Source of the DNA: Acinetobacter sp. ANC 4470
GTDB taxonomy: Bacteria > Pseudomonadota > Gammaproteobacteria > Pseudomonadales > Moraxellaceae
Assembly: GCF_002135335.1 (NCBI RefSeq)
Contig: NZ_NEGC01000003.1
Location: forward strand, 62,001-126,000
DNA length: 64,000 nucleotides
Direction: 5' to 3'
In this document: positions 1 through 9,507 of the stretch, piece after piece
How the letters are laid out: each line of letters opens with the position of its first letter
How positions within the stretch are numbered: the first letter of the stretch is position 1
The notes under the pieces: model-generated
Database searches by the model: none
Seen by the model: only the letters and a program-made list of their open reading frames with translations
Told to the model about the DNA's origin: nothing
Translations under genes and position numbers: made by a program

Positions 1-567
1 AGTCAAAATCTTTTTATCTGTTTCACCTTTGGCAAAGAAATAAGTATCTGGCGCAAATAATCCTTCAGGATGATTAAATGGAATATTTAAGGCTTTCAGC
101 ATTTGATCTTGAGGAAGATTCAAAACCTCTTTCGTGACTAAATCATCTTTTTTTAAGCTTTCAAGCAACTGTTTAAATGTCGTGCCTTCAATCACCAAAA
201 TACGATTCATTTGTGCATTTTCAGAATTCGACAGCATGTCCATCACTTGACGTACTGACATGCCTTCATGAACTTCATAAACACCCGCTTTTAGGGTGTC
301 ATGAATCATAATTTTTTGATAAAGCTTGAGAATAATGGGAAAACTAATTTTATCTTCTTTGGCTAAACGATCAATAAAACCTGAATAAGTATCGCCTGCT
401 CCAATCGCGAGCATCTGTTTTTTGCCCTCAATGGGATAGGACTTAAATAAACTTGACCATAAAATGACTGAAGCCAGCACAATAAGACCGACAATGAAAA
501 TAACCAAGCCTTTCAAAGGAAATACTTTTGCTGCTTTATTTTTTGATTTTTGCTTTGTGCTGGACAT
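1..567 (-). CDS. mltG: Endolytic murein transglycosylase MltG, N-terminal part (cut by window start)
   Basis: Inner-membrane lytic transglycosylase of the YceG/MltG family, which cleaves nascent glycan strands and so sets their length. Only the first 189 codons lie in the window. They show a short basic cytoplasmic stretch, one membrane helix at about residues 17-38, then a periplasmic region containing KAGVYEVHEGMSVRQVMDML and RILVIEGTTFKQLL, typical of the LysM-like subdomain that precedes the catalytic YceG domain. The catalytic Glu lies outside the window. The start at 567 is one base from the pabC stop, so translation is probably coupled. The pabC-mltG order is common in proteobacteria. 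Confidence 0.9.
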   Translation of the reverse strand, partial: MSSTKQKSKNKAAKVFPLKGLVIFIVGLIVLASVILWSSLFKSYPIEGKKQMLAIGAGDTYSGFIDRLAKEDKISFPIILKLYQKIMIHDTLKAGVYEVHEGMSVRQVMDMLSNSENAQMNRILVIEGTTFKQLLESLKKDDLVTKEVLNLPQDQMLKALNIPFNHPEGLFAPDTYFFAKGETDKKILT

Positions 568-568
568 A

Positions 569-1381
569 TTAACGAATCTGATTCAATTGAAGGATATTAA
601 AGAGTTCAATACAGGCTTGAACATTCAAAGGTCGCTGCTGAAATTCAGTCACGACTTTCATTGGATTTAAAGTATTACAGAAAAACAGGCTTTCAAATTT
701 TGAAATTTCTTCCAGATCAATAAAGCGCTGTTCACATGTAATCCCTTGTTGCTGCATACGAGATAAAATTTCGGCACGCATCACACCATGCACACCATTA
801 TAACGAAGTTCTGGGGTAATCCATGTATTGTTTAAACGAATGAAACAATTACTACTAACCCCTTCAACAACTGAACCTTGTACATCCGTAACCAGTGCCT
901 CAGTCCAACCTTTCTGGTCTGCCTCATGTTTTAACAAAACTTGTTCCAACCGATTCAGGCTTTTTAAACCGAGCAAACTAGGCATGGTTAAACCTAAAAC
1001 TTGTTGTAATAGACCCGATTTAATTTTTTCAACTTGAAAATCATCCACGGCTTTGGGATAGAAAAACACCCATACATCGGCAGAATGATCAGGCAAGCTA
1101 TAGCCACGTTGCCCTTCACCACGACTAATGACAATTTTAAGTGTGCCATTCACTTCTAGAAATTTCTGTTGTAGTAAAACCAAGCTTTTTTGAATCAAAC
1201 TCAAATCTGCTTTTAACAGCAGTCGCTCACAACTTAAATGCAGCCGTGCCATATGCAAAATTTCAAGTTCAATTTTACCATGCCGAACACGTGCCGTCGT
1301 AAAACAACCATCACCATAATGAAAAGCACGATCCAATAATGAGATCTGGTTTATTTCCTGCGCATTCTTAAAACATGGCAT
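569..1381 (-). CDS. pabC: Aminodeoxychorismate lyase PabC
   Basis: Converts 4-amino-4-deoxychorismate to p-aminobenzoate and pyruvate in folate synthesis. It belongs to the fold-type IV PLP enzymes (branched-chain aminotransferase-like). The N-terminus has RAFHYGDGCFTT (about residues 18-29), the usual start of this family. GLKSLNRLEQVLL around residue 138 carries the likely PLP lysine (Lys140), and VVEGVSSNCF (about 171-180) matches the conserved E-G-xxSN segment. Length 270 aa is normal. It is the first gene of a minus-strand pair with mltG. D-amino acid or branched-chain aminotransferases share the fold, but the mltG neighbour favours PabC. Confidence 0.9.
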   Translation of the reverse strand: MPCFKNAQEINQISLLDRAFHYGDGCFTTARVRHGKIELEILHMARLHLSCERLLLKADLSLIQKSLVLLQQKFLEVNGTLKIVISRGEGQRGYSLPDHSADVWVFFYPKAVDDFQVEKIKSGLLQQVLGLTMPSLLGLKSLNRLEQVLLKHEADQKGWTEALVTDVQGSVVEGVSSNCFIRLNNTWITPELRYNGVHGVMRAEILSRMQQQGITCEQRFIDLEEISKFESLFFCNTLNPMKVVTEFQQRPLNVQACIELFNILQLNQIR

Positions 1382-1433
1382 ATCAAAACATCCTGTAAAT
1401 GATGATTTAGTTTATGAACAACTGAGTCGATTT

Positions 1434-1521
1434 TATATCTCTTTTACTCATATAAAATTCATTTCTTATTATTTTTTCCCCATAAAAGATGACGCTATGC
1501 TTAGCCATGTTACAAAACATT
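1434..1521 (+). repeat. Upstream segment, copy 1 of a duplicated promoter region
   Basis: This segment ahead of the first sulfate-binding protein gene is nearly the same as 2623-2710 ahead of the second. Both run through ATATAAAATTCATT, a T-rich tract, CATAAA, a GCGCTA or GACGCTA core, then CCATGTTA and AAAACATT. The duplication therefore included the control region, so both genes may answer to the same regulator (CysB is the obvious candidate). No CysB site can be proven by eye. Confidence 0.7.
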
Positions 1522-1548
1522 AATAATTTAAATTTAAAGGTTAACAAA

Positions 1549-2553
1549 ATGCGCTCATTAAAAATTGGGGTTTTAGCAGCACTTATTTCGGCAACATCTT
1601 TTAGTGCTCTTGCAAAAGACTTTTTAAACGTTTCTTACGATCCAACCCGTGAACTTTATGAAAATTTCAATAAAGAGTTTGGTACATACTGGAAAAAATC
1701 GACTGGACAAGAGCTTAATTTCAAACAATCACATGGGGGCTCTGGTAAACAAGCACGTTCAGTCATTGATGGCCTTGATGCAGACGTAGTGACCTTAGCA
1801 CTGGCCGCAGATATTGATGCCATTGCAGAAAACACCAATCTTCTGCCAAAAAACTGGCAGAAAAAATTCCCGCAAAACTCTACACCTTATACCTCTACCA
1901 TCGTATTCCTGGTGCGTAAAGGCAACCCTAAGGGCATTAAAGACTGGGGCGATTTGGTTAAACCAGATGTTGGCATCATTACACCAAACCCTAAAACTTC
2001 TGGTGGTGCACGTTGGAACTATTTAGCAGCATGGGCTTGGGCTAAACATCAAACAGGTGGTAACGACATTAAAGCACAAGAATTTGTTCGTCAAATTTAT
2101 AAAAACACCAAAGTACTCGACTCTGGCGCACGTGGTGCAACCACAACATTTGCTGAACGTGGCATTGGCGATGTACTGCTTGCATGGGAAAATGAAGCTC
2201 ATTTAGCAATTCGTGAACAGCCAGGCAAGTTTGAAATTATCACACCATCATTATCTATTTTAGCAGAACCGCCAGTTGCAATTGTTGAAAAGAATGCACA
2301 GAAAAATAGCAATCTCAATGTCGCTAAAGCTTACTTAAACTACCTGTATTCACCTGCGGGGCAAACTATTGCTGCCAATAACTTCTATCGTCCACGCAAT
2401 GCAGCGGTATTGGCAAAATACAAATCAGTATTCAAATCTTTAAAACTGGTGACGATTGACCAAGAATTCGGTGGTTGGACTAAAGTTCAGAAAAAACATT
2501 TTGACAATGGCGGCATTTTTGACCAACTCGTAAAAGCCAATAACGCGAAATAA
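1549..2553 (+). CDS. sbp: Periplasmic sulfate-binding protein (copy 1)
   Basis: Periplasmic solute-binding protein that delivers sulfate (or thiosulfate) to the CysTWA transporter encoded downstream. With the start at 1549, which follows AAAGG at 1536-1540, it has a 22-residue Sec signal ending SFSALA before [10 protein letters not shown]. An in-frame ATG at 1489 would put a non-signal-like extension ahead of this, so I reject it. SYDPTRELY and [13 protein letters not shown] are hallmark segments of the sulfate-binding family. Length 334 aa is normal. It has a tandem paralogue at 2730; the two share long stretches of identical DNA (see findings). Confidence 0.93.
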   Translation: MRSLKIGVLAALISATSFSALAKDFLNVSYDPTRELYENFNKEFGTYWKKSTGQELNFKQSHGGSGKQARSVIDGLDADVVTLALAADIDAIAENTNLLPKNWQKKFPQNSTPYTSTIVFLVRKGNPKGIKDWGDLVKPDVGIITPNPKTSGGARWNYLAAWAWAKHQTGGNDIKAQEFVRQIYKNTKVLDSGARGATTTFAERGIGDVLLAWENEAHLAIREQPGKFEIITPSLSILAEPPVAIVEKNAQKNSNLNVAKAYLNYLYSPAGQTIAANNFYRPRNAAVLAKYKSVFKSLKLVTIDQEFGGWTKVQKKHFDNGGIFDQLVKANNAK

Positions 2554-2622
2554 TATTAAAAGATGAAGAAAAGCATTGGTTTTATGCATAAGGCCAGTGC
2601 TTTGGATACAGAATAAACCTAA

Positions 2623-2710
2623 TTATCTCTTTTATTCATATAAAATTCATTTTTTATTATTTTTTACGCATAAAGAATAGCGCTACTCTGCATCCATGTT
2701 AAAAAACATT
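2623..2710 (+). repeat. Upstream segment, copy 2 of a duplicated promoter region
   Basis: Second copy of the segment at 1434-1521, differing by scattered substitutions. It sits between the first and second sulfate-binding protein genes, so the second gene can have its own promoter and need not depend on read-through. Confidence 0.7.
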
Positions 2711-2729
2711 TAAGAACATTGAGGTTGGC

Positions 2730-3743
2730 ATGAGCATTTCAGCAAAATTAAAGTTAGGGGTTTTAGCAGCGGTTATCTCTGCAACATCTTTTAGCGCCCT
2801 TGCAAAAGACTTTTTAAATGTCTCTTACGACCCAACGCGTGAACTTTATGAAGACGTAAATAAACAGTTCAGCAAATACTGGGAAAGCCGAACAGGTCAA
2901 AAAATCAACTTCAAACAATCTCACGGTGGTTCTGGTAAACAAGCACGTTCAGTCATTGATGGCCTTGATGCAGACGTAGTGACCTTAGCACTGGCCGCAG
3001 ATATTGATGCCATTGCAGAAAACACCAATCTTCTGCCAAAAAACTGGCAGAAAAAATTCCCGCAAAACTCTACACCTTATACCTCTACCATCGTATTCCT
3101 GGTGCGTAAAGGTAACCCTAAAGGTATTAAAGACTGGGGCGATTTGGTTAAACCAGATATTGGCATTATTACACCAAACCCTAAAACTTCTGGTGGTGCA
3201 CGTTGGAACTATTTAGCAGCATGGGCTTGGGCTAAACATCAAGCAGGTGGTAACGACATCAAAGCACAAGAATTCGTTCGTCAAATTTATAAAAACACCA
3301 AAGTACTCGACTCTGGCGCACGTGGTGCAACCACAACATTTGCTGAGCGCGGTATTGGTGACGTATTACTGGCTTGGGAAAATGAAGCTTACTTAGCGAT
3401 TCGTGAACAACCAGGTCAATTCGAAATCATAACGCCAAGCTTGTCAATTCTTGCTGAACCACCAGTTGCGATCGTAGAAAAAAATGCTGAGAAAAAAGGC
3501 AATAAATACTTGGCGCAAGGTTATTTGAACTTTTTATATTCACCACTTGGTCAAGAAATTTCAGCACGTAACTTCTACCGTCCACGTAATGCAGCAGTAT
3601 TGAAAAAATATAGTTCAACATTTAAACCATTAAAATTGGTCACCATTGACCAAGAATTTGGTGGTTGGACAAAAGTTCAGAAAAAACACTTCGAAAATGG
3701 TGGTGTTTTTGATCAGATCGTAAAAGTTAACAATACCAAATAA
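2730..3743 (+). CDS. sbp: Periplasmic sulfate-binding protein (copy 2)
   Basis: Second sulfate/thiosulfate-binding protein, 337 aa, with a 25-residue Sec signal (SATSFSALA before [10 protein letters not shown]). It carries the same family segments as copy 1: SYDPTRELY near the mature N-terminus and [13 protein letters not shown] in the middle. The central parts of the two proteins are almost identical. They differ mainly just after the signal peptide ([14 protein letters not shown] here, [14 protein letters not shown] in copy 1) and near the C-terminus. The start at 2730 follows GAGG at 2720. Whether the copies differ in ligand, such as sulfate versus thiosulfate, cannot be read from sequence. 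Confidence 0.93.
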   Translation: MSISAKLKLGVLAAVISATSFSALAKDFLNVSYDPTRELYEDVNKQFSKYWESRTGQKINFKQSHGGSGKQARSVIDGLDADVVTLALAADIDAIAENTNLLPKNWQKKFPQNSTPYTSTIVFLVRKGNPKGIKDWGDLVKPDIGIITPNPKTSGGARWNYLAAWAWAKHQAGGNDIKAQEFVRQIYKNTKVLDSGARGATTTFAERGIGDVLLAWENEAYLAIREQPGQFEIITPSLSILAEPPVAIVEKNAEKKGNKYLAQGYLNFLYSPLGQEISARNFYRPRNAAVLKKYSSTFKPLKLVTIDQEFGGWTKVQKKHFENGGVFDQIVKVNNTK

Positions 3744-3781
3744 GTCATTATTGGTTAAGTCACCTTCATGGGAGCAAAGAC

Positions 3782-4387
3782 ATGATTCATACCGTTATTG
3801 TGCCAGGCGTTGGAGGCAGTGAACATGCCCACTGGCAATCTTGGTTACAACGACAACTCATGTCTTGCTCACGTGTACAGCAGCAAGATTGGAATCAACC
3901 CATCTTGCATAACTGGATTAGCGAATTTGTAAATACAGTGCGCTCGATCCAGAATGAGATTCAAATAGTTGCGCATAGTTTTGGCTGTCTCACCACCGTT
4001 GCAGCACTGGCTCAGCATCCAGAATTAAATCAAAAAATTAAAAATTTGATTTTGGTGGCTCCTGCCAATCCTGCACGTTTTGGTGAAGCGGGTTTTTCAC
4101 GTGATAGCCAGCAAGATTATCAACGCTATTTTCATCAACTTAAAATTGCCGTTCCAACCACCTTACTCATTAGTGAAAATGATCCTTGGTTAAGTTTTGC
4201 AGATGCAAAATGCTTAGCCAAAGCATGGAAACTGAAACCGATTAATTTAGGTCAAGTGGGACATATTAATGTTGCTTCTGGTTTTGGGCCATTTCCTGAA
4301 ATTTATGATTACTTGATTTCAGAAAATGTATTGCAACATATCAATTTTACTGATGAGAAAAAGTGTTTTTTTAAATTTGCTATTTAA
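3782..4387 (+). CDS. Small alpha/beta hydrolase, RBBP9/YdeN family
   Basis: Predicted cytoplasmic serine hydrolase of the RBBP9/YdeN family. It opens with the family's TVIVPGVGGSEHAHWQSWLQ. The nucleophile elbow is VAHSFGC (about residues 62-68), the acid is probably in SENDPWLSF, and the histidine is in VGHINVASGFGPFPE. At 201 aa it is slightly longer than usual because of a short polar/aromatic tail after the core fold. It lies between the sulfate-binding proteins and the cysTWA permease genes, so it is probably co-regulated with sulfate uptake. The substrate is unknown, and a role in sulfate-ester use is only a guess from position. Confidence 0.82.
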   Translation: MIHTVIVPGVGGSEHAHWQSWLQRQLMSCSRVQQQDWNQPILHNWISEFVNTVRSIQNEIQIVAHSFGCLTTVAALAQHPELNQKIKNLILVAPANPARFGEAGFSRDSQQDYQRYFHQLKIAVPTTLLISENDPWLSFADAKCLAKAWKLKPINLGQVGHINVASGFGPFPEIYDYLISENVLQHINFTDEKKCFFKFAI

Positions 4388-4428
4388 CATCTGCAAATTA
4401 TGCTTGTGCCAATTAAACTTTTATTTTC

Positions 4429-4458
4429 GCTGACTTTATTGGTCAGCTTTCGCTCTTT
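4429..4458 (+). terminator. Hairpin with T-rich tail before cysT
   Basis: GCTGAC (4429-4434) and GTCAGC (4442-4447) form a 6-bp stem with a 7-base loop, followed by TTTCGCTCTTTT. It sits just before the AGGAG ribosome-binding site of cysT. It could be a weak terminator or attenuator separating the abundant binding proteins from the permease genes. Confidence 0.45.
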
Positions 4459-4470
4459 TAAGGAGTAGTC

Positions 4471-5304
4471 ATGTCGCAGCGATCCCCAGTGCTGCCAGGA
4501 TTTGGTCTTTCCCTAGGCTTTACCCTAGCGTATTTGTCATTAATTGTTCTTATTCCATTGTCCGCCGTGTTTATTAAATCATTGGGGATTGGATGGGATG
4601 GTCTATGGGAAATTCTCAGTTCAGAACGTATCCTAAAATCTTTGCAGTTGAGTTTTAGTGCTGCACTTATTGCGGCCTTAATCAATGTGGTGTTTGGCTT
4701 ATTACTGGCATGGTGTTTAGTCCGTTATAACTTCCCCGGTAAACGTATTGTCGATGCATTGGTCGATTTACCTTTTGCTCTACCTACAGCCGTAGCAGGT
4801 ATTGCGCTGACATCGTTATATGCACCGACAGGTTGGATTGGTCAATACTTAGAACCTCTTGGGATTCAAGTTGCATATACTCCAATTGGCATTACATTGG
4901 CATTGATTTTTATTGGTTTACCCTTTGTCGTGCGTACTGTACAACCCGTTTTGAGTGATTTAGAAACTGAGCTTGAAGAAGCTGCATCTGCGTTAGGTGC
5001 AAATCGTTTTCAGATTGTGACTAAAATTATTCTGCCAATTCTATTTCCTGCATTACTGACTGGCTTTGCATTAGCCTTTGCTCGCGGTGTTGGGGAATAT
5101 GGTTCAGTTATTTTTATTGCGGGTAACCAACCGTTTGAAACTGAAATTGCACCATTGATGATTATTTCTCGTTTAGAAGAATATGATTACGCAGGTGCAA
5201 CCACCATTGCAGTGGTGATGTTGGTTCTTTCATTTGCTATTTTGTTCCTGATTAACTTGCTACAAGCATGGGCAAGCCGTCGTACAGGGAGAACTGCACA
5301 ATGA
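4471..5304 (+). CDS. cysT: Sulfate ABC transporter permease CysT (CysU)
   Basis: First inner-membrane permease of the sulfate/thiosulfate importer. The 277 aa contain about six hydrophobic helices. The C-terminal half has the binding-protein-dependent permease EAA loop: [13 protein letters not shown], then a conserved LP, then [16 protein letters not shown], which docks on the ATPase. AAGGAG lies 10 bases before the ATG. The stop codon overlaps the cysW start (ATGA), implying coupled translation with its partner permease. Confidence 0.95.
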   Translation: MSQRSPVLPGFGLSLGFTLAYLSLIVLIPLSAVFIKSLGIGWDGLWEILSSERILKSLQLSFSAALIAALINVVFGLLLAWCLVRYNFPGKRIVDALVDLPFALPTAVAGIALTSLYAPTGWIGQYLEPLGIQVAYTPIGITLALIFIGLPFVVRTVQPVLSDLETELEEAASALGANRFQIVTKIILPILFPALLTGFALAFARGVGEYGSVIFIAGNQPFETEIAPLMIISRLEEYDYAGATTIAVVMLVLSFAILFLINLLQAWASRRTGRTAQ

Positions 5305-6194
5305 GTTTAATGACCAATAGCAATGCTTTAGCAGAAAAACTGCAATCTCGTGATGCCACCCGTGAACCGACTTGGGTACGCTATACGCTCATCACCATTG
5401 CACTTATTTTCTTTATCAGCTGCTTGATCTTACCTTTGATTTTGGTCTTCGTTGAAGCCTTTAAGCAAGGCGTGGGCGTTTACTACCAAGCTTTGGTCCA
5501 TCCAGATACCTTGTCTGCGGTAAAACTTACCTTAATTACTGCGGCAATTGCGGTGCCTATCAATGTGATCTTTGGTGTTGCAGCAGCATGGTCTGTAGCT
5601 AAATTTAACTTCCGTGGCAAATCTATTTTAACCACCATTATTGATATGCCGTTCTCTGTGTCCCCCGTTGTAGCAGGTTTGATGGTGGTATTGATTTTCG
5701 GTTCTCAAGGTTGGATTGGCGGCTGGCTGATGGATCATGATATTAAAGTCCTATATGCCACACCTGCCATTGTGCTCGCGACTATTTTCATTACTGTGCC
5801 CTTTGTTGCACGTGAACTGATTCCTTTAATGGAAGCTCAAGGTACAGAGGAAGAAGAAGCGGCGATTGTACTCGGTGCTTCAGGCTGGCAAACATTTTGG
5901 AAAGTGACCTTACCGAATATTAAATGGGGTTTAATCTACGGTGTGATTCTGTGTAATGCACGTGCAATGGGCGAATTCGGTGCAGTATCTGTAGTTTCTG
6001 GGCATATTCGCGGCGAAACCAACACCTTGCCTTTACATGTAGAGATTCTCTATAACGAATATACCTTTAGTGCTGCATTTGCGGTGTCATCACTTTTGGC
6101 TCTGCTCGCCATTGTGACCCTCATTTTAAAAGCATGGGTTGAGATTCGCCAAGAAAATCAAAACAAACGTAATGAAGATTCAACAGTTTCTTAA
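5301..6194 (+). CDS. cysW: Sulfate ABC transporter permease CysW
   Basis: Second permease of the sulfate importer, 297 aa with six predicted helices. The EAA loop is seen as [19 protein letters not shown] followed by [16 protein letters not shown], the CysW-type counterpart of the CysT loop. I chose the ATG at 5301, overlapping the cysT stop as ATGA. An in-frame start at 5268 would run deep into cysT and add a non-conserved extension. cysA follows 11 bases after the stop. Confidence 0.95.
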   Translation: MSLMTNSNALAEKLQSRDATREPTWVRYTLITIALIFFISCLILPLILVFVEAFKQGVGVYYQALVHPDTLSAVKLTLITAAIAVPINVIFGVAAAWSVAKFNFRGKSILTTIIDMPFSVSPVVAGLMVVLIFGSQGWIGGWLMDHDIKVLYATPAIVLATIFITVPFVARELIPLMEAQGTEEEEAAIVLGASGWQTFWKVTLPNIKWGLIYGVILCNARAMGEFGAVSVVSGHIRGETNTLPLHVEILYNEYTFSAAFAVSSLLALLAIVTLILKAWVEIRQENQNKRNEDSTVS

Positions 6195-6205
6195 GGAATG
6201 ACATC

Positions 6206-7267
6206 ATGAGTATTCAAGTTAAAAATATTGAAAAACACTTTGGTGCATTCCACGCACTGAATAATATTTCTCTGGATTTTCCAGATGGTCAGTTAGTCGC
6301 ATTACTGGGCCCTTCAGGCTGTGGTAAAACCACACTACTGCGCATTATTGCTGGCTTAGAATCGGCAGATGGCGGTCAAGTGATCCTTGAAGGTGAAGAT
6401 GCTACTGCTGTACATGTTCGTGAACGTCAAGTGGGTTTTGTATTCCAACATTACGCACTTTTCCGCCACATGACAGTCTTTGAAAACATTGCTTTTGGTT
6501 TACGTGTCCGTCCACGCTCTACTCGCCCTTCTGAGGCTGAAATTAAAAAACGTGTCACACGTTTACTTGATCTAGTTCAATTGGGCTTTTTAGCTGACCG
6601 CTTCCCTGCTCAGTTATCTGGAGGGCAACGTCAACGTATTGCCTTAGCACGAGCACTTGCGGTTGAACCACGTGTACTCTTACTTGATGAACCTTTTGGT
6701 GCATTAGATGCCAAAGTACGTAAAGAATTGCGTCGTTGGTTACGTACTTTGCATGATGAACTACATATCACTTCAATCTTTGTCACACACGATCAAGAAG
6801 AGGCCTTAGAAGTTGCGGATCAAATTATCGTAATGAATAAAGGCAATGTAGAGCAAATTGGTTCACCACGTGAAGTCTATGAAAAACCAACAACGCCTTT
6901 CGTATTCGATTTCTTAGGTCAAGCCAATCGTTTTGAAGGTCAAAATAAGCAAGGTGTTATTCACATTGGTGAAGATCGTATTCAATTACCACAAGTGAAA
7001 GATGCACCACAAGGTGAAATTGTTGCCTTTGCCCGTCCAAATGAACTGCACATTCATACGACTCCACAAGAAAATGCCATCCAAGCCACTTTTTTACGTG
7101 AAATATGGATTGCAGGCAAAGTGCTTGCTGAACTACAAGATCGCCAAGGTCATTTAATTGAAATTTCACTGAATTCAGATGAAGTAAAATTACATCAATT
7201 TAAACCGAATCAAACGGTGTGGTTAAGCCCAACAGCACTGCATTTATTTGCCAATGACGTCGCTTAA
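6206..7267 (+). CDS. cysA: Sulfate ABC transporter ATP-binding protein CysA
   Basis: ATPase that powers sulfate/thiosulfate import through CysT and CysW. Walker A is [12 protein letters not shown] (about residues 35-46), the Q-loop region is [11 protein letters not shown], the signature is [15 protein letters not shown] and Walker B is [12 protein letters not shown], with the H-loop in FVTHDQEEA. After about residue 240 comes a TOBE-like regulatory domain ([13 protein letters not shown]), as in CysA and PotA. Length 353 aa is typical. It follows cysW directly, with GGAATG before the start. Confidence 0.95.
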   Translation: MSIQVKNIEKHFGAFHALNNISLDFPDGQLVALLGPSGCGKTTLLRIIAGLESADGGQVILEGEDATAVHVRERQVGFVFQHYALFRHMTVFENIAFGLRVRPRSTRPSEAEIKKRVTRLLDLVQLGFLADRFPAQLSGGQRQRIALARALAVEPRVLLLDEPFGALDAKVRKELRRWLRTLHDELHITSIFVTHDQEEALEVADQIIVMNKGNVEQIGSPREVYEKPTTPFVFDFLGQANRFEGQNKQGVIHIGEDRIQLPQVKDAPQGEIVAFARPNELHIHTTPQENAIQATFLREIWIAGKVLAELQDRQGHLIEISLNSDEVKLHQFKPNQTVWLSPTALHLFANDVA

Positions 7268-7277
7268 TGGCACATCG

Positions 7278-7305
7278 ATGGGGCAAAACAGCCCCATTTC
7301 TTTTT
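7278..7305 (+). terminator. Rho-independent terminator between cysA and cysB
   Basis: ATGGGGC (7278-7284) and GCCCCAT (7291-7297) form a 7-bp GC-rich stem with loop AAAACA, followed by TTCTTTTT. It lies in the 53 bases between cysA and cysB. It would let the regulator be expressed at a lower level than the transporter, or from its own promoter. Confidence 0.75.
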
Positions 7306-7320
7306 AAGGTATACAGCATT

Positions 7321-8244
7321 ATGAATTTCCAACAATTAAGAATTATTCGAGAAACGGTTAGACAAAATTTTAATTTAACCGAAGCTTCAGCAGCACTTTA
7401 CACCTCACAATCAGGTGTGAGTAAACACATTAAAGATTTAGAAGATGAACTGGGTGTACAGCTATTTATTCGTAAAGGTAAACGTCTATTGGGTTTAACT
7501 GAACCGGGTCAGTCTTTACTGGGTATTGTTGAACGGATGTTGGTGGATGCAGACAATATTAAACGTCTAGCGGATGACTTTAACCGTGTCGATGAAGGTA
7601 CACTGACCATTGCCACCACACATACTCAAGCACGCTATGTGTTACCACCGATTGTGAATCAGTTTAAAAAAGATTTTCCAAAAGTTCATTTAATTTTACA
7701 GCAAGCCAGTCCAGTTGAAATTACTGAAATGCTGCTTCAAGGCGAAGCTGACATTGGTATTGCAACGGAGTCTTTAACCACGGAAGATAACCTTGCTAGT
7801 GTGCCTTACTATCAGTGGCAACACAGTATTATCGTGCCACAAAACCATGCACTGGCAAGTAAAACAGATATTACTTTAGAAGACTTATCTCACTATCCGA
7901 TTATTACTTACCATGGTGGTTTTACGGGTCGTTCAAAAATTGATAAAGCCTTCGAAGATGCTGGAATTGATGTAGATATCGTTATGTCAGCACTGGATGC
8001 CGATGTGATTAAAACCTATGTCGAACTGAATATGGGGGTCGGCATTGTCAATAATGTCGCTTACGATGCAGAACGTGATTACCGTTTAAAACAAATTCCA
8101 ACCGATATTTTTGGGGTAAATACCACTTGGATTGCTGTCCGTAAAGGTCATTTACTTCGTGGTTATGGCTATGAGTTTATTTCACTCTGCTCACCAGAGG
8201 CTGACATTAAAGCCCTGAAAAGAGTTGCTTATCCAGAAGATTAA
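7321..8244 (+). CDS. cysB: LysR-type sulfur regulator CysB
   Basis: LysR-family activator of sulfate assimilation genes, normally responding to N-acetylserine. The 307 aa begin MNFQQLRIIRETVRQNFNLT, the characteristic CysB/Cbl N-terminus. The helix-turn-helix is at about residues 18-40 (TEASAALYTSQSGVSKHI), followed by the inducer-binding domain with TIATTHTQARYVLP. I prefer the ATG at 7321, after TTTAAGG, to an upstream in-frame start at 7267 that overlaps the cysA stop. Position directly after cysTWA supports CysB. Cbl is the close alternative. Confidence 0.92.
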   Translation: MNFQQLRIIRETVRQNFNLTEASAALYTSQSGVSKHIKDLEDELGVQLFIRKGKRLLGLTEPGQSLLGIVERMLVDADNIKRLADDFNRVDEGTLTIATTHTQARYVLPPIVNQFKKDFPKVHLILQQASPVEITEMLLQGEADIGIATESLTTEDNLASVPYYQWQHSIIVPQNHALASKTDITLEDLSHYPIITYHGGFTGRSKIDKAFEDAGIDVDIVMSALDADVIKTYVELNMGVGIVNNVAYDAERDYRLKQIPTDIFGVNTTWIAVRKGHLLRGYGYEFISLCSPEADIKALKRVAYPED

Positions 8245-8537
8245 AATCACATTATTTTTGAACATGAGGGATATAAAATATCCCTCCTCACATCTTAAGC
8301 CATTGTTTTAATTTATAGTTTCCCGACAAAAAGTCTCTATCAATCATATATATAATTTTAGCTCTATCAAATATAAGGACAAATAATATTAAAACTATGC
8401 TTGCTCAAGGCAAAGCAAACAGCATAAAGTACCCGCACTGAATTATTTACAACCTCAAAAATTCAATTACAAGGTGTGTAATTCAGTTTGATACACCCAC
8501 GGCCTAAGCAAACTTATTTTTTCATTCAGGGTTTTCC
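8245..8537. other. Non-coding gap after cysB with an inverted repeat
   Basis: About 290 AT-rich bases without a credible gene. GAGGGATAT (8266-8274) and ATATCCCTC (8278-8286) form a perfect 9-bp inverted repeat 21 bases after the cysB stop. It lacks a T-run, so it is at best an unusual terminator. The rest probably holds the promoter of the now broken porin gene. Confidence 0.4.
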
Positions 8538-9437
8538 ATGAAAGCTACGGCACTGTATATAAGTGTAAGCATTTTTATGCCTACACAAGTATTTTCTGCA
8601 GCCCTTGAAACGTCTAACCAAAGTATTGCTGCATTTTTTAGAAGTAAATAATTACTTGGAGTTTTCAAGCGCAATTGTAGATGCCAATGTTTCAGGAAAT
8701 ATTTACCGACCAGAAGCTCACGATCCGTCTACATTGACAGAGATTTCCACACAAAATTTTGTCCAACAATATGTGCTTTTTAACGCTGACTTAAAATTAC
8801 AACTACACCCCAATTGGTCTTTTGGTTTCATTTACGATCAACCTTTTGGTACAAATGCCAATTACGCTTTTGCCCCTGTTCTAACCAGTTCTTCCAATTT
8901 AGTCAATGCTATCCAATTTAAAGTAGACACAAAAAATCTAAGCTCTCTTTTGGGTTATCAACCCAATTCAACCTTGAATTTGTATGCCAGTTTAAGTTAT
9001 CAAACTTTAACAACACAATTAAAAATTCCGGGGCAATCATCTGGTTTATTACTCGACTATAATGGAGACATTCAAAAAAGATGCTGCGGGTGGTTGGCTC
9101 ATAGGGATGAGTCATCAGATTCAAAAATATGCACTCAAAACTTCTCTTACTTATCGCGCTAAAATTAGACATAAACAACAATTTGATGAACAACTCACAA
9201 CAGTCCCAGCAATACCTCTACTCAATTTAAGTTCAAATCAAAACACCACGATTGAAACACCTCAATCTGTTAACCTTGAATTTCAATCAGGTATAACAGC
9301 GCATAATTTAATTTATGGTTCGCAAAGCCAAAGTTCAACAAGACCCAAATGGTTCGGATAGTTTATTTAACCCCCTATCTTCCATGAACAATAACCATGC
9401 CGGTGCATATGGCATAAAAATGGGCTATCGTTTTTAA
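8538..9437 (+). pseudogene. Broken FadL/OMPP1-type outer membrane transport protein
   Basis: Remnant of a FadL-family porin for hydrophobic compounds. Frame 1 from 8538 gives a signal peptide (MKATALYISVSIFMPTQVFSA) and ETSNQSIAAFFRS, then a stop. A frameshift in the TTTTTT run near 8633-8639 leads to NNYLEFSSAIVDANVSGNIYRP and on to about 9060. A second shift near 9068 leads to FKKDAAGGWLIG and ALKTSLTYRAKI, standard FadL strands, until about 9335. A third frame holds the C-terminus NNNHAGAYGIKMGYRF, which ends in Phe like a beta-barrel. FadL proteins are about 400-450 aa; roughly 100 residues before the C-terminus are missing. Sequencing error could explain single shifts but not the deletion. 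Confidence 0.85.
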
Positions 9438-9464
9438 CGCAAAAAGTATTTAATCTTTAAAATA

Positions 9465-9490
9465 AAAAACGAGCCGCAGCTCGTTTTTTA
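9465..9490. terminator. Bidirectional terminator between the FadL remnant and carO
   Basis: AAAAACGAGC and GCTCGTTTTT flank a CGCA loop, giving a GC-rich stem with A-run and T-run on either side. It can stop transcription from both directions at this convergent junction. Confidence 0.8.
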
Positions 9491-9507
9491 TCGAATAGAA
9501 TTTTAAA

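Noticed and set aside
1549..3743. The repeated sulfate-binding genes as a composite transposon or mobile element
   Set aside because: No transposase, terminal repeats or target-site duplication. A simple tandem duplication with conversion explains it.
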